Assembly (NCBI GenBank): GCA_038316335.1
Contig: JBBQAM010000001.1
Span: forward strand, 186,001-250,000
From: JALHST01 sp038316335
GTDB taxonomy: Bacteria > Bacteroidota > Bacteroidia > Flavobacteriales > Flavobacteriaceae
DNA: 64,000 nt
Reading direction: 5' to 3'
Made by a program: the position numbers and the translations under genes. Below the pieces are notes generated by a model. It was not told where the DNA came from, did no database searches, and saw nothing but the letters and a program-made list of their open reading frames with translations. Each line of letters begins with the position of its first letter. The stretch's first letter is position 1. This document shows positions 35,457 to 44,686 of the stretch, one piece after another.

Positions 35457-35540
35457 ATGAAAATTATAATAGTACCTATCGGTCTTAGCGAAACTTCAAA
35501 AACAAGAGCGGCCTTTGGTATAGGTGTTGAGAAAAATTAA
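35457..35540 (+). pseudogene. Universal stress protein N-terminal stub
   Basis: A 27-codon frame, MKIIIVPIGLSETSKTRAAF..., matches the first strand and ATP loop of UspA-type proteins (usually IIVPIDFSETS), then stops. The conserved Asp is replaced by Gly and the rest of the gene is absent, so it is a remnant in the slot taken by osmC in blocks 1 and 2. Confidence 0.6.
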
Positions 35541-35657
35541 ATTCATAAATCGTTTTTTTGCATGCGCACAACTAAAATTTACTCACCGAACACGGTTGCA
35601 TAAAGGTCAACCATATCAAATCCTAAAATAACGGATTAATCTAAAAACAGAATTCTA

Positions 35658-36473
35658 ATGGATAAATTACCAAAGATTGCTTTACCCGCAATATTAATAT
35701 TGATTGCACTTGTTATTTTAATTTCTAAATCAGCTATCACCATAGGATCTGGAGATGCAGGTGTGTTATACAAAACCTTTGACGGAGGTGTGGTTACAGA
35801 TGAGCCGCCAATGGGAGAAGGCTTTCATATTGTTGCTCCATGGAATAAGGTTTTTATTTATGAGGTGAGACAACAAGAGGTTTTTGAAAAGATGCAAGTA
35901 CTTTCTTCAAACGGATTGGAAATTAAATTGGATGCCTCGGCTTGGTTTGAACCAAAACGTGAATTCTTGGGTAAATTACACCAAGAGAAGGGAACTGAAT
36001 ATATCCAGCGCGTATTACTGCCTACCATACGTTCTGCAGCAAGAAGTGTTGTTGGACGGTATACGCCTGAGCAACTATATTCAAGTAAGCGAGACGCTAT
36101 ACAAGCGGAGATATATGAAGAAACCAAAAAAATTGTTGATGGTCAGTACATTCAGCTGAACGAAGTATTGGTACGTGATGTAACATTACCTGCTACGATT
36201 AAAGAAGCGATTGAACGTAAATTAAAGCAAGAGCAAGAATCATTGGAGTATAAGTTTCGATTGGTTACCGCTCAGAAAGAAGCTGAAAAAGTAACTATTG
36301 AGGCCCAAGGTAAGGCAGATGCAAATAGAATATTGAGTGCATCGCTAACTAATAAAATTTTACAGGACAAAGGAATAGACGCAACCTTAGAGCTTGCAAA
36401 GTCACCAAACTCAAAAGTGGTTATTGTTGGCGGTGGAGATTCCGGCCTTCCATTGATTTTAGGAAATAACTAA
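35658..36473 (+). CDS. Prohibitin-family SPFH membrane protein
   Basis: 271 residues. N-terminal membrane helix (about 10-24, ALPAILILIALVILI), SPFH domain GSGDAGVLYKTFDGGV through RDVTLPATIKEAIERKLKQEQ, a coiled-coil region rich in Glu and Ala, and a C-terminal GGGDSGLPLILGN. Prohibitins assemble rings that protect or regulate membrane proteases. The island thus carries three SPFH proteins (with HflK and HflC). Confidence 0.85.
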   Translation: MDKLPKIALPAILILIALVILISKSAITIGSGDAGVLYKTFDGGVVTDEPPMGEGFHIVAPWNKVFIYEVRQQEVFEKMQVLSSNGLEIKLDASAWFEPKREFLGKLHQEKGTEYIQRVLLPTIRSAARSVVGRYTPEQLYSSKRDAIQAEIYEETKKIVDGQYIQLNEVLVRDVTLPATIKEAIERKLKQEQESLEYKFRLVTAQKEAEKVTIEAQGKADANRILSASLTNKILQDKGIDATLELAKSPNSKVVIVGGGDSGLPLILGNN

Positions 36474-37061
36474 AATGTGTCAGGTTGAGCCTAGTCGAAA
36501 CCATTTTGTTATTAGTAGAATACCATGTTTTATGCCATGCTTATTCATTTTCTTATAGCTTAAAAAGCATTTTAATCCCTTAAGGAAAGAATATCCAAAA
36601 AATTAAAAAAAACAGCACTAAATATATTACGATTACTAGTACCACAAAACGGCGAATTTTTGGGACTGAAAAAAGATAGATGTAAATTTAAGATTAAATT
36701 GGGAAGTTCATTTAGTGGAGCCTTATCAAGAGCAGATAAGAGAATGGCTTTGGGAATTCCCTAAGGTTTCTGAGAGAATGAAAATAATGAAATACCAGAA
36801 CTGATGGACATTGGTAAACTTAAGGAGGAAACGGATCTTTTTTTTGTCACGCCCCCTTCATTAGTGGGAATAGGCGAATGGGTAACCAGCGATAATTACA
36901 GTAGAAAAATGGTATAACAATGTAATGCCCTTCTATTCACGACACAATCTATAAATTATTCAAATGACTTTCCATTCACTTGTGATGAATTTGGTATCCC
37001 ATTCGATATGGTTAATTTCTTTAAAGATTATCCATTGAATAAATAATTGTCATAACTATAT
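36474..37061. other. Long gap with unidentified decayed coding sequence
   Basis: Several short stretches read like protein in changing frames, for example WEVHLVEPYQEQIREWLWEF near 36700 and FTCDEFGIPFDMVNFFKDYP near 36975-37045, broken by stops and shifts. Possibly one or two dead genes; I cannot name the family. Confidence 0.35.
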
Positions 37062-37131
37062 AAAAGAGCATTTTAAGTTCATTTTTGAAATTTGATATCA
37101 TTAAAAGTAATGAACATTTTTGCTCTTTTTT
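37062..37131 (+). terminator. Long hairpin before dps
   Basis: AAAAGAGCA (37062-37070) pairs with TGCTCTTTT (37121-37129), and GTTCAT (37077-37082) with ATGAAC (37110-37115); a T run follows. It would end transcription from upstream just before the dps gene, suggesting dps has its own promoter in 37132-37171. Confidence 0.5.
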
Positions 37132-37171
37132 CTAAGAAAATCGGGTTAATTAACAAGAAAAAATCTATAAA

Positions 37172-37669
37172 ATGAAAACACCTAAGAAAGCAAAAACGTT
37201 TAGAAAATTGGGTTTTACCTATTTGGAAACCGCTGAAATTGTTATTGCACTGAATAAATTAATGGCTAACTATATTGTCCACTATCACAAACTCAGAAAT
37301 TTTCATTGGAATGTTGTAGGTGCGAATTTCTTTGAGTTACATGAGCAATTTGAAATAGAGTATGAAAAAACAAAAGAAAACATAGATATTATAGCTGAAC
37401 GGATACGGGTATTCGGTATTAAGCCTAGATATACTTTGAAACAATTTTTGTCTCTTTCTGGGGTAAAGGAAGTAGAAGAGGAATTGACTTCATTTCAAAT
37501 GGTACAAGAGGTACTGAAAGACTTTAGTATTATTCATGACGCCATATTGGAAGTCACTGATCATGCCTTGGATGCTGGAGATATAGCTACTGAAGACATT
37601 CTAATGGACTTGATTCGCAATCTGGAGAAAAGACATTGGATGTATACCGTATGCCTAAAAAAAGGCTGA
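37172..37669 (+). CDS. dps: Dps-family DNA-protecting ferritin
   Basis: 165 residues with the Dps four-helix fold. VHYHKLRNFHWNVVGANFFELHE and YEKTKENIDIIAERI (cited in parts) carry the His and Asp/Glu ligands of the intersubunit ferroxidase site; DHALDAGDIATEDILMDLI is the last helices. Dodecamers oxidise Fe2+ with peroxide and coat DNA in dormant cells. It complements the ferritin at 21673. Confidence 0.88.
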   Translation: MKTPKKAKTFRKLGFTYLETAEIVIALNKLMANYIVHYHKLRNFHWNVVGANFFELHEQFEIEYEKTKENIDIIAERIRVFGIKPRYTLKQFLSLSGVKEVEEELTSFQMVQEVLKDFSIIHDAILEVTDHALDAGDIATEDILMDLIRNLEKRHWMYTVCLKKG

Positions 37670-37860
37670 GTATTTAATCCCCTAAGATTGTAAATGCAGC
37701 GATTTAAAGTTTGATCTGGAATTAATCCCTTCCTCTTATTTTTCTTTATTTCCGAAAAGAGGTCTAAACTGAGCAATGTCATTGCATGTAAAACACCCCT
37801 TATCTATCTTTCCATTTATAAAAACTACAGTAAGAAATCTACTTAAAACTTAATTGAAAA

Positions 37861-39015
37861 ATGGCATTAATTACAAAAAAGGAAATCGAGGAGTTGGAAG
37901 GTATCCATAGCGAAAGCTGCATTTCTATTTTCATTCCCACTCATCGTGCAGGGGAAGAAGTCTTGAAGGGAAAGGACACCCTTAGACTAAAGAACCAATT
38001 GAAAGAAGTCAAAAGCAAGCTGGAAAAAGAGGAAATGGGCCCTAGGGAAATTGACACGCTCATCGCACCCATTCAAGAACTTTTGGATGACAGCGAATTC
38101 TGGCGGCACCAATCTGACGGACTTGCCATTTTCCGTTCCGATAGTTTTTTCAAAAAATATACGCTTCCCGTTCATTTCGATGCGTTCAATTATGTGGCGA
38201 ACGGGTTTTACCTAAAACCCTTGCTTCCCATGATTGCGGGCGATGGAAATTTTTACGTTTTAGCCTTGGAACTGGAGAATGTAAGACTCTATGAGCAGAC
38301 CAGACACAGTATCACCGAGGTAGTCGTCGATGATTTGATTCCTTCACGTATGGAAGATCGAGTGGGCTATGATTACGAGCCGAAAAGCCTACAGTATAAA
38401 AGCGGGGCAGATGCCCAGGGCCGCGCCATGTATCATGGCCATGCGGAAGGAGACCGGAATCGCAAGAACGAAATAGCGCGATATTTTAGGGCGATTGATA
38501 AAGGACTAATGACCCTTTTGAAAGATGACAATGTTCCTATGATCGTTGCATCACAAGACTATTTATTTTCGATATATAAAGATGAAAACAGTTACCAACA
38601 TTTGTTGGACGACCCTATAAACTGCAATCTGTCGGAGACCGATAAGTTTCTCTTGCACGAAATTGCTTGGGAAAAAGTCGCTCCTATTTTTGATGAGGAA
38701 CGTAAAGAAAAAGTTGAAACCTTTAAGCAATATGATGGTACAGGCAGAACTTCCTCTGAAATCGAGCACGTCGTGCCTGCAGCCTTAGACGGAAAAATAG
38801 ACACGCTTTTCGTTCAGAACAGCGCAGATATCTATGGTATTTACGATCCCGAAAAAAGATTTGTTCGGGTAGATGAAGACCCATTGCCATCAAGTGTATC
38901 GCTATTGAACAAAGTGGCCATCAAAACCTTTTTGAACGGTGGCAAGGTGTATTTAATGGAAAAAGATGAAATGCCAAACCCGCATTCAAAAATGAACGCA
39001 TTATATCGGTATTAA
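37861..39015 (+). CDS. Full-length bacterial-archaeal eRF1-like (baeRF) protein
   Basis: 384 residues in three parts: an N-terminal domain starting ALITKKEIEELEG and SIFIPTHRAGEEVLKGKDTLRLKNQL; a central RNase-H-like eRF1 domain containing LPVHFDAFNYVANGFYLKPLLP, DGNFYVLALELENVRLYE and AMYHGHAEGDRNRKNE; and a C-terminal L7Ae-like domain with PMIVASQDYLFSIYK and GKIDTLFVQNSADIYG. I take it as a baeRF family (perhaps family 7) protein. The eRF1 GGQ motif is not visible, so peptide release is not implied. It lies 112 bp before a HPF-like gene, the same pairing as in blocks 1 and 2. Confidence 0.72.
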   Translation: MALITKKEIEELEGIHSESCISIFIPTHRAGEEVLKGKDTLRLKNQLKEVKSKLEKEEMGPREIDTLIAPIQELLDDSEFWRHQSDGLAIFRSDSFFKKYTLPVHFDAFNYVANGFYLKPLLPMIAGDGNFYVLALELENVRLYEQTRHSITEVVVDDLIPSRMEDRVGYDYEPKSLQYKSGADAQGRAMYHGHAEGDRNRKNEIARYFRAIDKGLMTLLKDDNVPMIVASQDYLFSIYKDENSYQHLLDDPINCNLSETDKFLLHEIAWEKVAPIFDEERKEKVETFKQYDGTGRTSSEIEHVVPAALDGKIDTLFVQNSADIYGIYDPEKRFVRVDEDPLPSSVSLLNKVAIKTFLNGGKVYLMEKDEMPNPHSKMNALYRY

Positions 39016-39127
39016 GCGACTATTTGGCTAATCGGTATAGCGTACGTCCTTACCGATTTTCATTGTTCAAATGGTATTATCATAGAACTGGGCTAGTGCT
39101 TGAAACGAAGTAAAAAAATAACAATCG

Positions 39128-39427
39128 ATGAAAGTGATTATTCAATTTGTACAGACTGCTCAGAGAAAAGGGGTAGAAGAATTAGTTAAGCAAAAAGTAG
39201 ATGATCTGGGTCAAAAATACGACTGGCTTATTGGGGCCGATGTTTTTTTTAAAGAAGAAAAAGATACTGATGGAAAGGGTAAAATATGCGAAATACGCTT
39301 GAGTTTGCCTGGTCCTAGAATATTCGCATCCTCTGACGAAGACAGCTTTGAAAACTCGGTCGCCGAGACCATACGTGATTTGGAAGTCCAACTTAAAAAG
39401 AGAAAGGCTCAGATGAGCACCCATTGA
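39128..39427 (+). CDS. HPF/RaiA-like ribosome-associated protein, third type
   Basis: 99 residues: beta start MKVIIQFVQTAQRKGVEELV, helix QKVDDLGQKYDWLIGADVFFKE, strands KICEIRLSLPGPRIFASS and helix SFENSVAETIRDLEVQLKKRK, the S30AE/HPF arrangement. It is only distantly similar to the two copies at 10640 and 18193, so it is an independent family member. Close to the full-length baeRF gene on the same strand. Confidence 0.78.
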   Translation: MKVIIQFVQTAQRKGVEELVKQKVDDLGQKYDWLIGADVFFKEEKDTDGKGKICEIRLSLPGPRIFASSDEDSFENSVAETIRDLEVQLKKRKAQMSTH

Positions 39428-39452
39428 AACCTAATATGAAACTGAAGATACA

Positions 39453-40142
39453 ATGAATAGCCGTAGCCTTATCCTTATCGTACTATTTTTGGGCATCTTA
39501 ATTTCATGTCAACCACCCGTGGTCTTTGGTGAGCCGCAGCCTGCCAACACAAAACCGTTATCGATTATTCCTAGTGAATATCATGGCATTTATTGGTGCA
39601 AAGTAGATAGTGCCTCCTTGTTCGTTGATAGTCAGACTTTCATAAAAAGAAAAGAGTTCCTCATAAAAATGACACGTTCTGAAATAGATTCCAACAACAA
39701 TCTCGAACTCCGAAACGGTAGGTTGTTCGTAAAAGATTGGGAAACCGATTTTCCTGCCGATGAAAAAGGCGATACTATCATCTCAAAAGTAATTATGCGG
39801 GATACGATTTTTTCCATAGGGGAGCAACAAATTCTAAAGCCTTTTAAAGGCCATCTCATCATGAATATCAAACTCGATGAACGCGTATGGGCGGTCTTGG
39901 TGGCATCCCATAAAGGAGGAGGGCTGCTTTCGCTCGCAAGAGCGGAAATCCCTGAAAATTTAGTGCAATTGGATTCTATCACTCCAATAAGAATATTATC
40001 AGAACCTCAAGAAGAGGGTACACAGATTTATATTTCACCAACAGCCGAGCAGTTTGGGCGCATTTTAGACCGTGGTTTACTGTTCAATTCCTCCTGTTCA
40101 GAATTCGAAAGGATTATTCCCTTAGAGGAACACCTCTATTAA
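39453..40142 (+). CDS. Lipoprotein of unknown function
   Basis: 229 residues with a lipoprotein signal (LILIVLFLGILISC, Cys 20). The mature part is beta-rich: IIPSEYHGIYWCKVDSASLFVD, RNGRLFVKDWETDFPADE, LDERVWAVLVASHKGGGLL. Probably anchored in the outer or inner membrane on the periplasmic side. Twenty-five bases after the HPF-like gene, so co-transcribed. No family recognised. Confidence 0.7.
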   Translation: MNSRSLILIVLFLGILISCQPPVVFGEPQPANTKPLSIIPSEYHGIYWCKVDSASLFVDSQTFIKRKEFLIKMTRSEIDSNNNLELRNGRLFVKDWETDFPADEKGDTIISKVIMRDTIFSIGEQQILKPFKGHLIMNIKLDERVWAVLVASHKGGGLLSLARAEIPENLVQLDSITPIRILSEPQEEGTQIYISPTAEQFGRILDRGLLFNSSCSEFERIIPLEEHLY

Positions 40143-40951
40143 ATTGATTTCCGAAATAGCATTTCGAATATAATAGACTAATCTAAATCATTTCGCAGCT
40201 GGGTTGCGTATTATACCTTCAGGTAATATTTAAATAGTTGTTTAACCTAAAATATAGCGTTATGTCATTAGTAAAATTTAGAAGAATGCAGAAAAGAAGC
40301 ATCGACTTTTGTATTTCAATTCGTACTTGGTTCTAAAACATGTTAATATGAAATTCTGGCGGTAATAGACTCTGAAAATTTAGATGCCCTGCCGACGACT
40401 GGCGCTATCGTTGCAAAGACTTTAAGTTTTCTTGAAATTAAAGATCTATTCTTTTTGAATCTACCTAGTGATAATGCCATCGGTATCTTGACCATAACTT
40501 CTTCTTGCTCGGCTTTTAACATAACCACTTCTTGGCCCAAAAAATTGTCTTTCCTATCCAACATAAACGAAACCACATTGCTCTCGTCCCAATTGGGTAG
40601 TAATTTTAAAATGTTATCTAATCACTTTACAGAATGCACCTTTTGTAAAGAGTTTATTGTGTCGCACAAATTTTAATATCTTCCTTTAAAGCTCAAATAA
40701 AGGGCGATTTTTTTATTGTAGTAAGTACTTTATGCAATATCCAGCAAGGGACAAAATCGCTATGTGTTGAGGTATCACATTTTGTGATACCTCAACAAGT
40801 AAATGACCATAGCTAAACCTGAGCCTATTCCCTATTTTTATTGTTCAAAATGCTAATTATAAGTGCGATTATCGGGTAATTCTTTTTCATTTGTTATCAT
40901 CTGATTTCAAATTATAGTAGCTTAAAAATCTTTTACTATATTGACTTATCT
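40143..40951. other. Long gap with scattered remnants
   Basis: Open frames on both strands at 40343-40676 overlap and show no convincing protein pattern. The part 40620-40710 contains tgtaaagagttta and aaataaaggg pieces like the tails at 4320-4345 and 32612. Apart from the hairpin at 40766, nothing functional can be supported. Confidence 0.4.
40766..40796. terminator. Perfect 14-bp stem-loop
   Basis: GTTGAGGTATCACA (40766-40779) and TGTGATACCTCAAC (40783-40796) pair exactly around TTT. There is no T run on the plus strand, so it is either a factor-dependent terminator, a protein-binding palindrome, or an element end. It lies between the block 3 cargo and the mobilisation genes. Confidence 0.5.
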
Positions 40952-41225
40952 ATGAAAGTCATTTGTATCGAAGAACAAGCTTTTTACATCCTATTGGATA
41001 GGGTCTTTGAATATATTGTGTCCACGAAAGAACAAGGTGTTCCCTCTTAATGGATAAGTATGGAGGAAGCGATGCAACTACTGCGGATAAAATCCAAATC
41101 CACCTTGCAAAAATTAAGGGATGAACAGAAAATCAGGTTTTCGCAGCCCTTCAAAAAAAGTCATTCTTTATGACCGGAATTCTATAAATGAATTTTTAGA
41201 GAAGTATGTTATTGCACCTATTTGA
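40952..41225 (+). pseudogene. Excisionase-like helix-turn-helix gene, broken twice
   Basis: MKVICIEEQAFYILLDRVFE opens the small helix-turn-helix protein found next to integrases and mob genes in Bacteroidota elements; WISMEEAMQLLRIKSKSTLQ is its DNA-binding helix pair. A TAA follows VPS at about codon 33, and one extra A in the run near 41150 shifts the frame so that the true ending (VILYDRNSINEFLEKYV) is read out of frame. Excision control is therefore probably impaired. Confidence 0.8.
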
Positions 41226-41787
41226 TTGTACCTCTTTTCCAAATTCTTTGGTAAATCGAGATATACCAAATGCATATTTTTGTTCTTTTATAAGCTCTAA
41301 AAATTGGGGCTTATCCTAAAATAAAATATCAATATAGATCTGACTTTTAGCGGCTTGTTTTTCAGATACACTTTCCCCAAGCCCCTGCGGAAGTCGCACA
41401 AATCTTCCACTCCAATCCTCCCCCTAACGGACACGCTTCGCTGGTCCGCTGGGTAAGTCTTTCCATTCCAGTTTTGCCCGACCACCTCGCGGCCGCACAA
41501 AAGCACAAGGGAAAAAAACCCCTTGCCCTTTCCTCTCCCTATCCATAAGAGATTTGGATATTTCCAAGATTCCTTAACACCAAATAAGACCGGATTAATT
41601 ACTGGATCGGTTCCATATAATATCATATGGTTCTATATGTATTTGTGAGTTAAAATACTGATAATAAGATAGTTGTATTCTTAATTTATCTATTATATTT
41701 ATCCGTGAAACGGATAGCAAGCTGTATTCTAAGTAACTTAGAATTGTCTACTTCTTGCGAAGTGTTTTGCTTTAAAAAGCAACTAAA
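41226..41787. promoter_or_regulatory. Candidate origin of transfer region upstream of mobC
   Basis: From about 41385 to 41545 the sequence is abruptly GC-rich and non-coding, with hairpins CGGAC/GTCCG (41428-41448) and CAAGGG/CCCTTG (41506-41525). Nearer mobC are ATCCG/CGGAT and ATTCTAAG-TAA-CTTAGAAT palindromes (about 41700-41750). Relaxosomes of this type nick close to mobC, so an oriT is expected here. No nick consensus can be assigned by eye. Confidence 0.45.
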
Positions 41788-42165
41788 ATGGAACAACAGA
41801 AAAGAGGTCGAAAACGATTGGGGAAAATGAAACGGTATCATAACATAATGCTGCGGTTCAACGAAACGGAATATGACAAATTGAGGCTAATCTGCGAATC
41901 GTATCATCTGGATATTTCCGAAAGGGGCGTGATAAGTCCGCTTCTGAGAAGATTGGTCTTGCAACAAAAGGCCGAAGAAAAAGATATGCTCCCCGACACT
42001 TCAAATCTTGCCTACCACATCAACAAGATAGGCAACAACATCAACCAACTGGTCAGGATCGCACACCATAAGAATCTGAGAAGTCCGAACAGTAGTTTGT
42101 CAAATGAAATACAAAAAACGAACGAATTGCTGCACGCACTTATAGAAATTACGATAGAAGAATAA
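41788..42165 (+). CDS. mobC: MobC-type relaxosome accessory protein
   Basis: 125 residues. A basic start KRGRKRLGKMKRYHNIMLRF leads a ribbon-helix-helix-like DNA-binding part, and the second half has NKIGNNINQLVRIAHH, the hallmark of bacterial MobC proteins. It binds oriT and helps the relaxase open the DNA. Five bases before the relaxase gene; the pair is a standard mobilisation operon. Confidence 0.9.
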   Translation: MEQQKRGRKRLGKMKRYHNIMLRFNETEYDKLRLICESYHLDISERGVISPLLRRLVLQQKAEEKDMLPDTSNLAYHINKIGNNINQLVRIAHHKNLRSPNSSLSNEIQKTNELLHALIEITIEE

Positions 42166-42170
42166 ATAAA

Positions 42171-44471
42171 ATGATAGGGCAAATAATTTATGGCGAAACC
42201 TGTAAGGGGACATTGAACTATATCTTTGGAAAAGAAGGTATGCAAGTACTCGGTTACGGTAACACGTTTTCCCAAGGGATATCGCAAAAGTTCTTCGGGA
42301 ACGTACTCCATTTTCAGGGACAGCGCAATGCCACCAAGAACAGGTATGCCCACATTAGCCTGAACCTTCCTCATGGGGAACATCTTGACGATGCGACCTT
42401 CTATAAAATCTCCGAAGAGTACATGGACAATATGGGCTATGGGGAACAGCCCTATGTAGTGGTCAGGCACAGCGATACCAAGCACGAGCATGTCCATATT
42501 GTAACGACCAACGTAAAGGAAGATGGAAAAGTCCTAGGAATCTTCAACAGCTTCCGAAGGAACATTGCCGTCCATCAGCACCTAGAAAAAAAGTATGGCC
42601 TCTCCCCATCTCCAAGCACCAAACAAGAAAGGCAACTCCCGTTATACAGATTGCCCGAACTACAGTTCGGAATGGATGCGGAAAAAGGAACGAAATATTA
42701 TTTGCAGGATGTACTGAACGGTATCAACCAAAAATACAAAGTGCGTAATTTCGATGAATTAACAAGACTGGTCAAGCCCTATCACATCGAATTAAGGCAG
42801 ACGAAAAACGAGTCAGGAAGGATAGGGGTCGCCTATGGCCTGAACAACCAAAAAAGCTACCGGACAAGGTTCATCAACGGCTCTGCCGTTCACCGCGGAT
42901 TGAGCGGCCCTAAACTGCAAAAGGTTTTTGATTCACATTCCAAATCGAAGCTGTTGCCGATGCACAGGAAACGCCTGTTGAAACAGATAGAGACTACCTA
43001 TGACCTTTTTCAAACTATCCATCCACAGGAACTCGACGAAGTCCTAAAGGAATATCAGGACATCGATATAAAATTGGACAAAGAAGAAGAGGTTGTCGAG
43101 GGGTTTACCATCTATGACAAATCGCGATATGTTTTCAGGGAAAGAGAACTGAGCAAAAATATCCTAATGGAAAACCGCAAGGATATTTTCCGTAACGACA
43201 ACGAGCCAACGAAAATCGATACCGAAAGCAAACAGTTTAAATTGGAAATCAAGAAGCTTATAAAGGATGAACTAACAACATCCTATCTGAAATCTCCGAA
43301 AAAGGAAGGACTGCTCTCTGAACATATAATGGCTAAGAAATTCGATGATATTTACAATACCCTAAAGGCATCGAAAGATTTCAAATTCCTTGACCGTTAT
43401 CTACCAAGTAATCAAAAAGGGGTGTTCAGGGAAGCGATTGAAAGAGCGTTCCCAATCGTTAGGAACAGATTGTATGAACTTGAAACCAAAAAAGAAAAGG
43501 AAACCTTGGAAAGCAAATTCAAGCTCATTGGCAAGGTATTGAAAAAAGAGGTTTTCAATGTCGGCACGAAACGTGGGAGTATTCGTCTTTTGTTCCAATC
43601 TTTGGGGGTAAAGTATAATGATAACAACTTGTCCTTTACCAATTCGAACAGACATACGGTTCCTGTTCGTTTGGGTAGTCTGCCCTTTCCCAATGCCATG
43701 GAGAAATATGTATCCACAGGTTTCGTCCGTCAGAACCATTTGATGCTGGAAATATTGTCGGAGAAGTCTTCCGAAAATAGCCCTAAGCTGACAGCATCGG
43801 CCATGTTTCTTCCAATGATATTTCCGAAGCTTTATGAAAAAATCAATCCCGTTTACAAAAAGCAATATGAAAGTGTCGCTTTGGGTTCCTATATAAAGAA
43901 TGCAGAACGCACACATGCGCCCTTCGAGAAATCCCCAAAGGACTATATCACCTTTTTCAATGCCAAAGGTTTTTATTTTGCAAAAGGAAAAGAAGGGTTC
44001 GAGGTCAAATCAATTTATACGGATAACAAATCAAGTTACTCCTTACCGAAAAGAACAAGCCATTATTTGAGTTCAATTCCCGATTTGACCACAACATTAA
44101 AGGAACAATACCCCGTCATCAAAAACCTTGTTGAGGAGGGCAGGAACAACCTCGAAAACCTATGGGCGGGACATCTTATGGAAAGGGGAATGTACGACAA
44201 GGTCGCCTTTATGGTAACGGTGGAAAATGTGCAACCGAACCTACATCGGGAAATGATACACCACCATATGGACAATGGACTCCGGCAGTGCCTTGCCCAA
44301 GTATCCCAAAGGCAAGCCGGTATCCAACAAAAACGCTTTATCAGAAAAGGCGTTTATGCCCTGGGCAACCTGTTAGGGGGGAGTAGCTATAAAGAAGAAG
44401 AACTGTTCAACGGGTTCAAGGACGAGCTGACGGATTTTACTAAACATAAAAGTAGGGGGATTTCGTTGTAA
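42171..44471 (+). CDS. mobA: Relaxase / mobilization nuclease (MobA/VirD2 type)
   Basis: 766 residues. The N-terminal 200 residues hold the relaxase domain: the presumed nucleophile Tyr in GQIIYGETCKGTLNYIFGK, HISLNLPHGEHL, and the metal-binding His triad HEHVHIVTTN. The long rest is charged and helical, typical of the MPF-interaction or helicase-like tails of Bacteroidota relaxases. It nicks oriT and pilots the strand into a helper element's channel. Intact, so the island should be mobilizable even if excision is hampered. Confidence 0.9.
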   Translation: MIGQIIYGETCKGTLNYIFGKEGMQVLGYGNTFSQGISQKFFGNVLHFQGQRNATKNRYAHISLNLPHGEHLDDATFYKISEEYMDNMGYGEQPYVVVRHSDTKHEHVHIVTTNVKEDGKVLGIFNSFRRNIAVHQHLEKKYGLSPSPSTKQERQLPLYRLPELQFGMDAEKGTKYYLQDVLNGINQKYKVRNFDELTRLVKPYHIELRQTKNESGRIGVAYGLNNQKSYRTRFINGSAVHRGLSGPKLQKVFDSHSKSKLLPMHRKRLLKQIETTYDLFQTIHPQELDEVLKEYQDIDIKLDKEEEVVEGFTIYDKSRYVFRERELSKNILMENRKDIFRNDNEPTKIDTESKQFKLEIKKLIKDELTTSYLKSPKKEGLLSEHIMAKKFDDIYNTLKASKDFKFLDRYLPSNQKGVFREAIERAFPIVRNRLYELETKKEKETLESKFKLIGKVLKKEVFNVGTKRGSIRLLFQSLGVKYNDNNLSFTNSNRHTVPVRLGSLPFPNAMEKYVSTGFVRQNHLMLEILSEKSSENSPKLTASAMFLPMIFPKLYEKINPVYKKQYESVALGSYIKNAERTHAPFEKSPKDYITFFNAKGFYFAKGKEGFEVKSIYTDNKSSYSLPKRTSHYLSSIPDLTTTLKEQYPVIKNLVEEGRNNLENLWAGHLMERGMYDKVAFMVTVENVQPNLHREMIHHHMDNGLRQCLAQVSQRQAGIQQKRFIRKGVYALGNLLGGSSYKEEELFNGFKDELTDFTKHKSRGISL

Positions 44472-44504
44472 AATTAAAGGAGGGATTCTGAGATGGAATT
44501 TTGC

Positions 44505-44523
44505 GCCCTAAAGGGCACTTTTT
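44505..44523 (+). terminator. Short GC hairpin after mobA
   Basis: GCCC-TAAA-GGGC (44505-44516) followed by actttttg, about 35 bp after the relaxase stop. A small but plausible terminator. Confidence 0.45.
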
Positions 44524-44619
44524 GTGGTTAGGGAGAGAAAAGAAAATGATAACATTTAGACAAACTAGGTTGTTGGGCATGATAAAAGAAGCCATATTAA
44601 ACCAGATAAAACCAATTAA

Positions 44620-44641
44620 TGAGTGCAAATTGAGTGCAAAT
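44620..44641. repeat. Arm-type direct repeat, right end
   Basis: Two tandem tgagtgcaaat units identical to 865-886 and in the same orientation, about 45 bp inside the right att site. See the left copy for the inferred role. Confidence 0.6.
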
Positions 44642-44676
44642 AAAAAAGACCTTAAAGAAATTAATCTCTAAAGTCT
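44642..44676 (-). terminator. Terminator of tRNA-Arg supplied by the island
   Basis: On the minus strand AAGACTTTAGAGA (676-664) pairs with TTTAAGGTCTT-type sequence (658-646), then T6. It stands 12 bases after the tRNA 3' end and would end its transcript. The uninterrupted gene would have used the one at 650-686, so the element brings its own. Confidence 0.65.
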
Positions 44677-44686
44677 TGATTATCAA

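Noticed and set aside
40343..40676. Overlapping ORFs on both strands in the gap before the excisionase-like pseudogene
   Set aside because: Neither strand shows a recognisable motif and composition is irregular; the region looks like remnants.
41297..41626. 109-residue minus-strand ORF upstream of mobC
   Set aside because: It covers the GC-rich hairpin region expected for oriT and reads as random residues.
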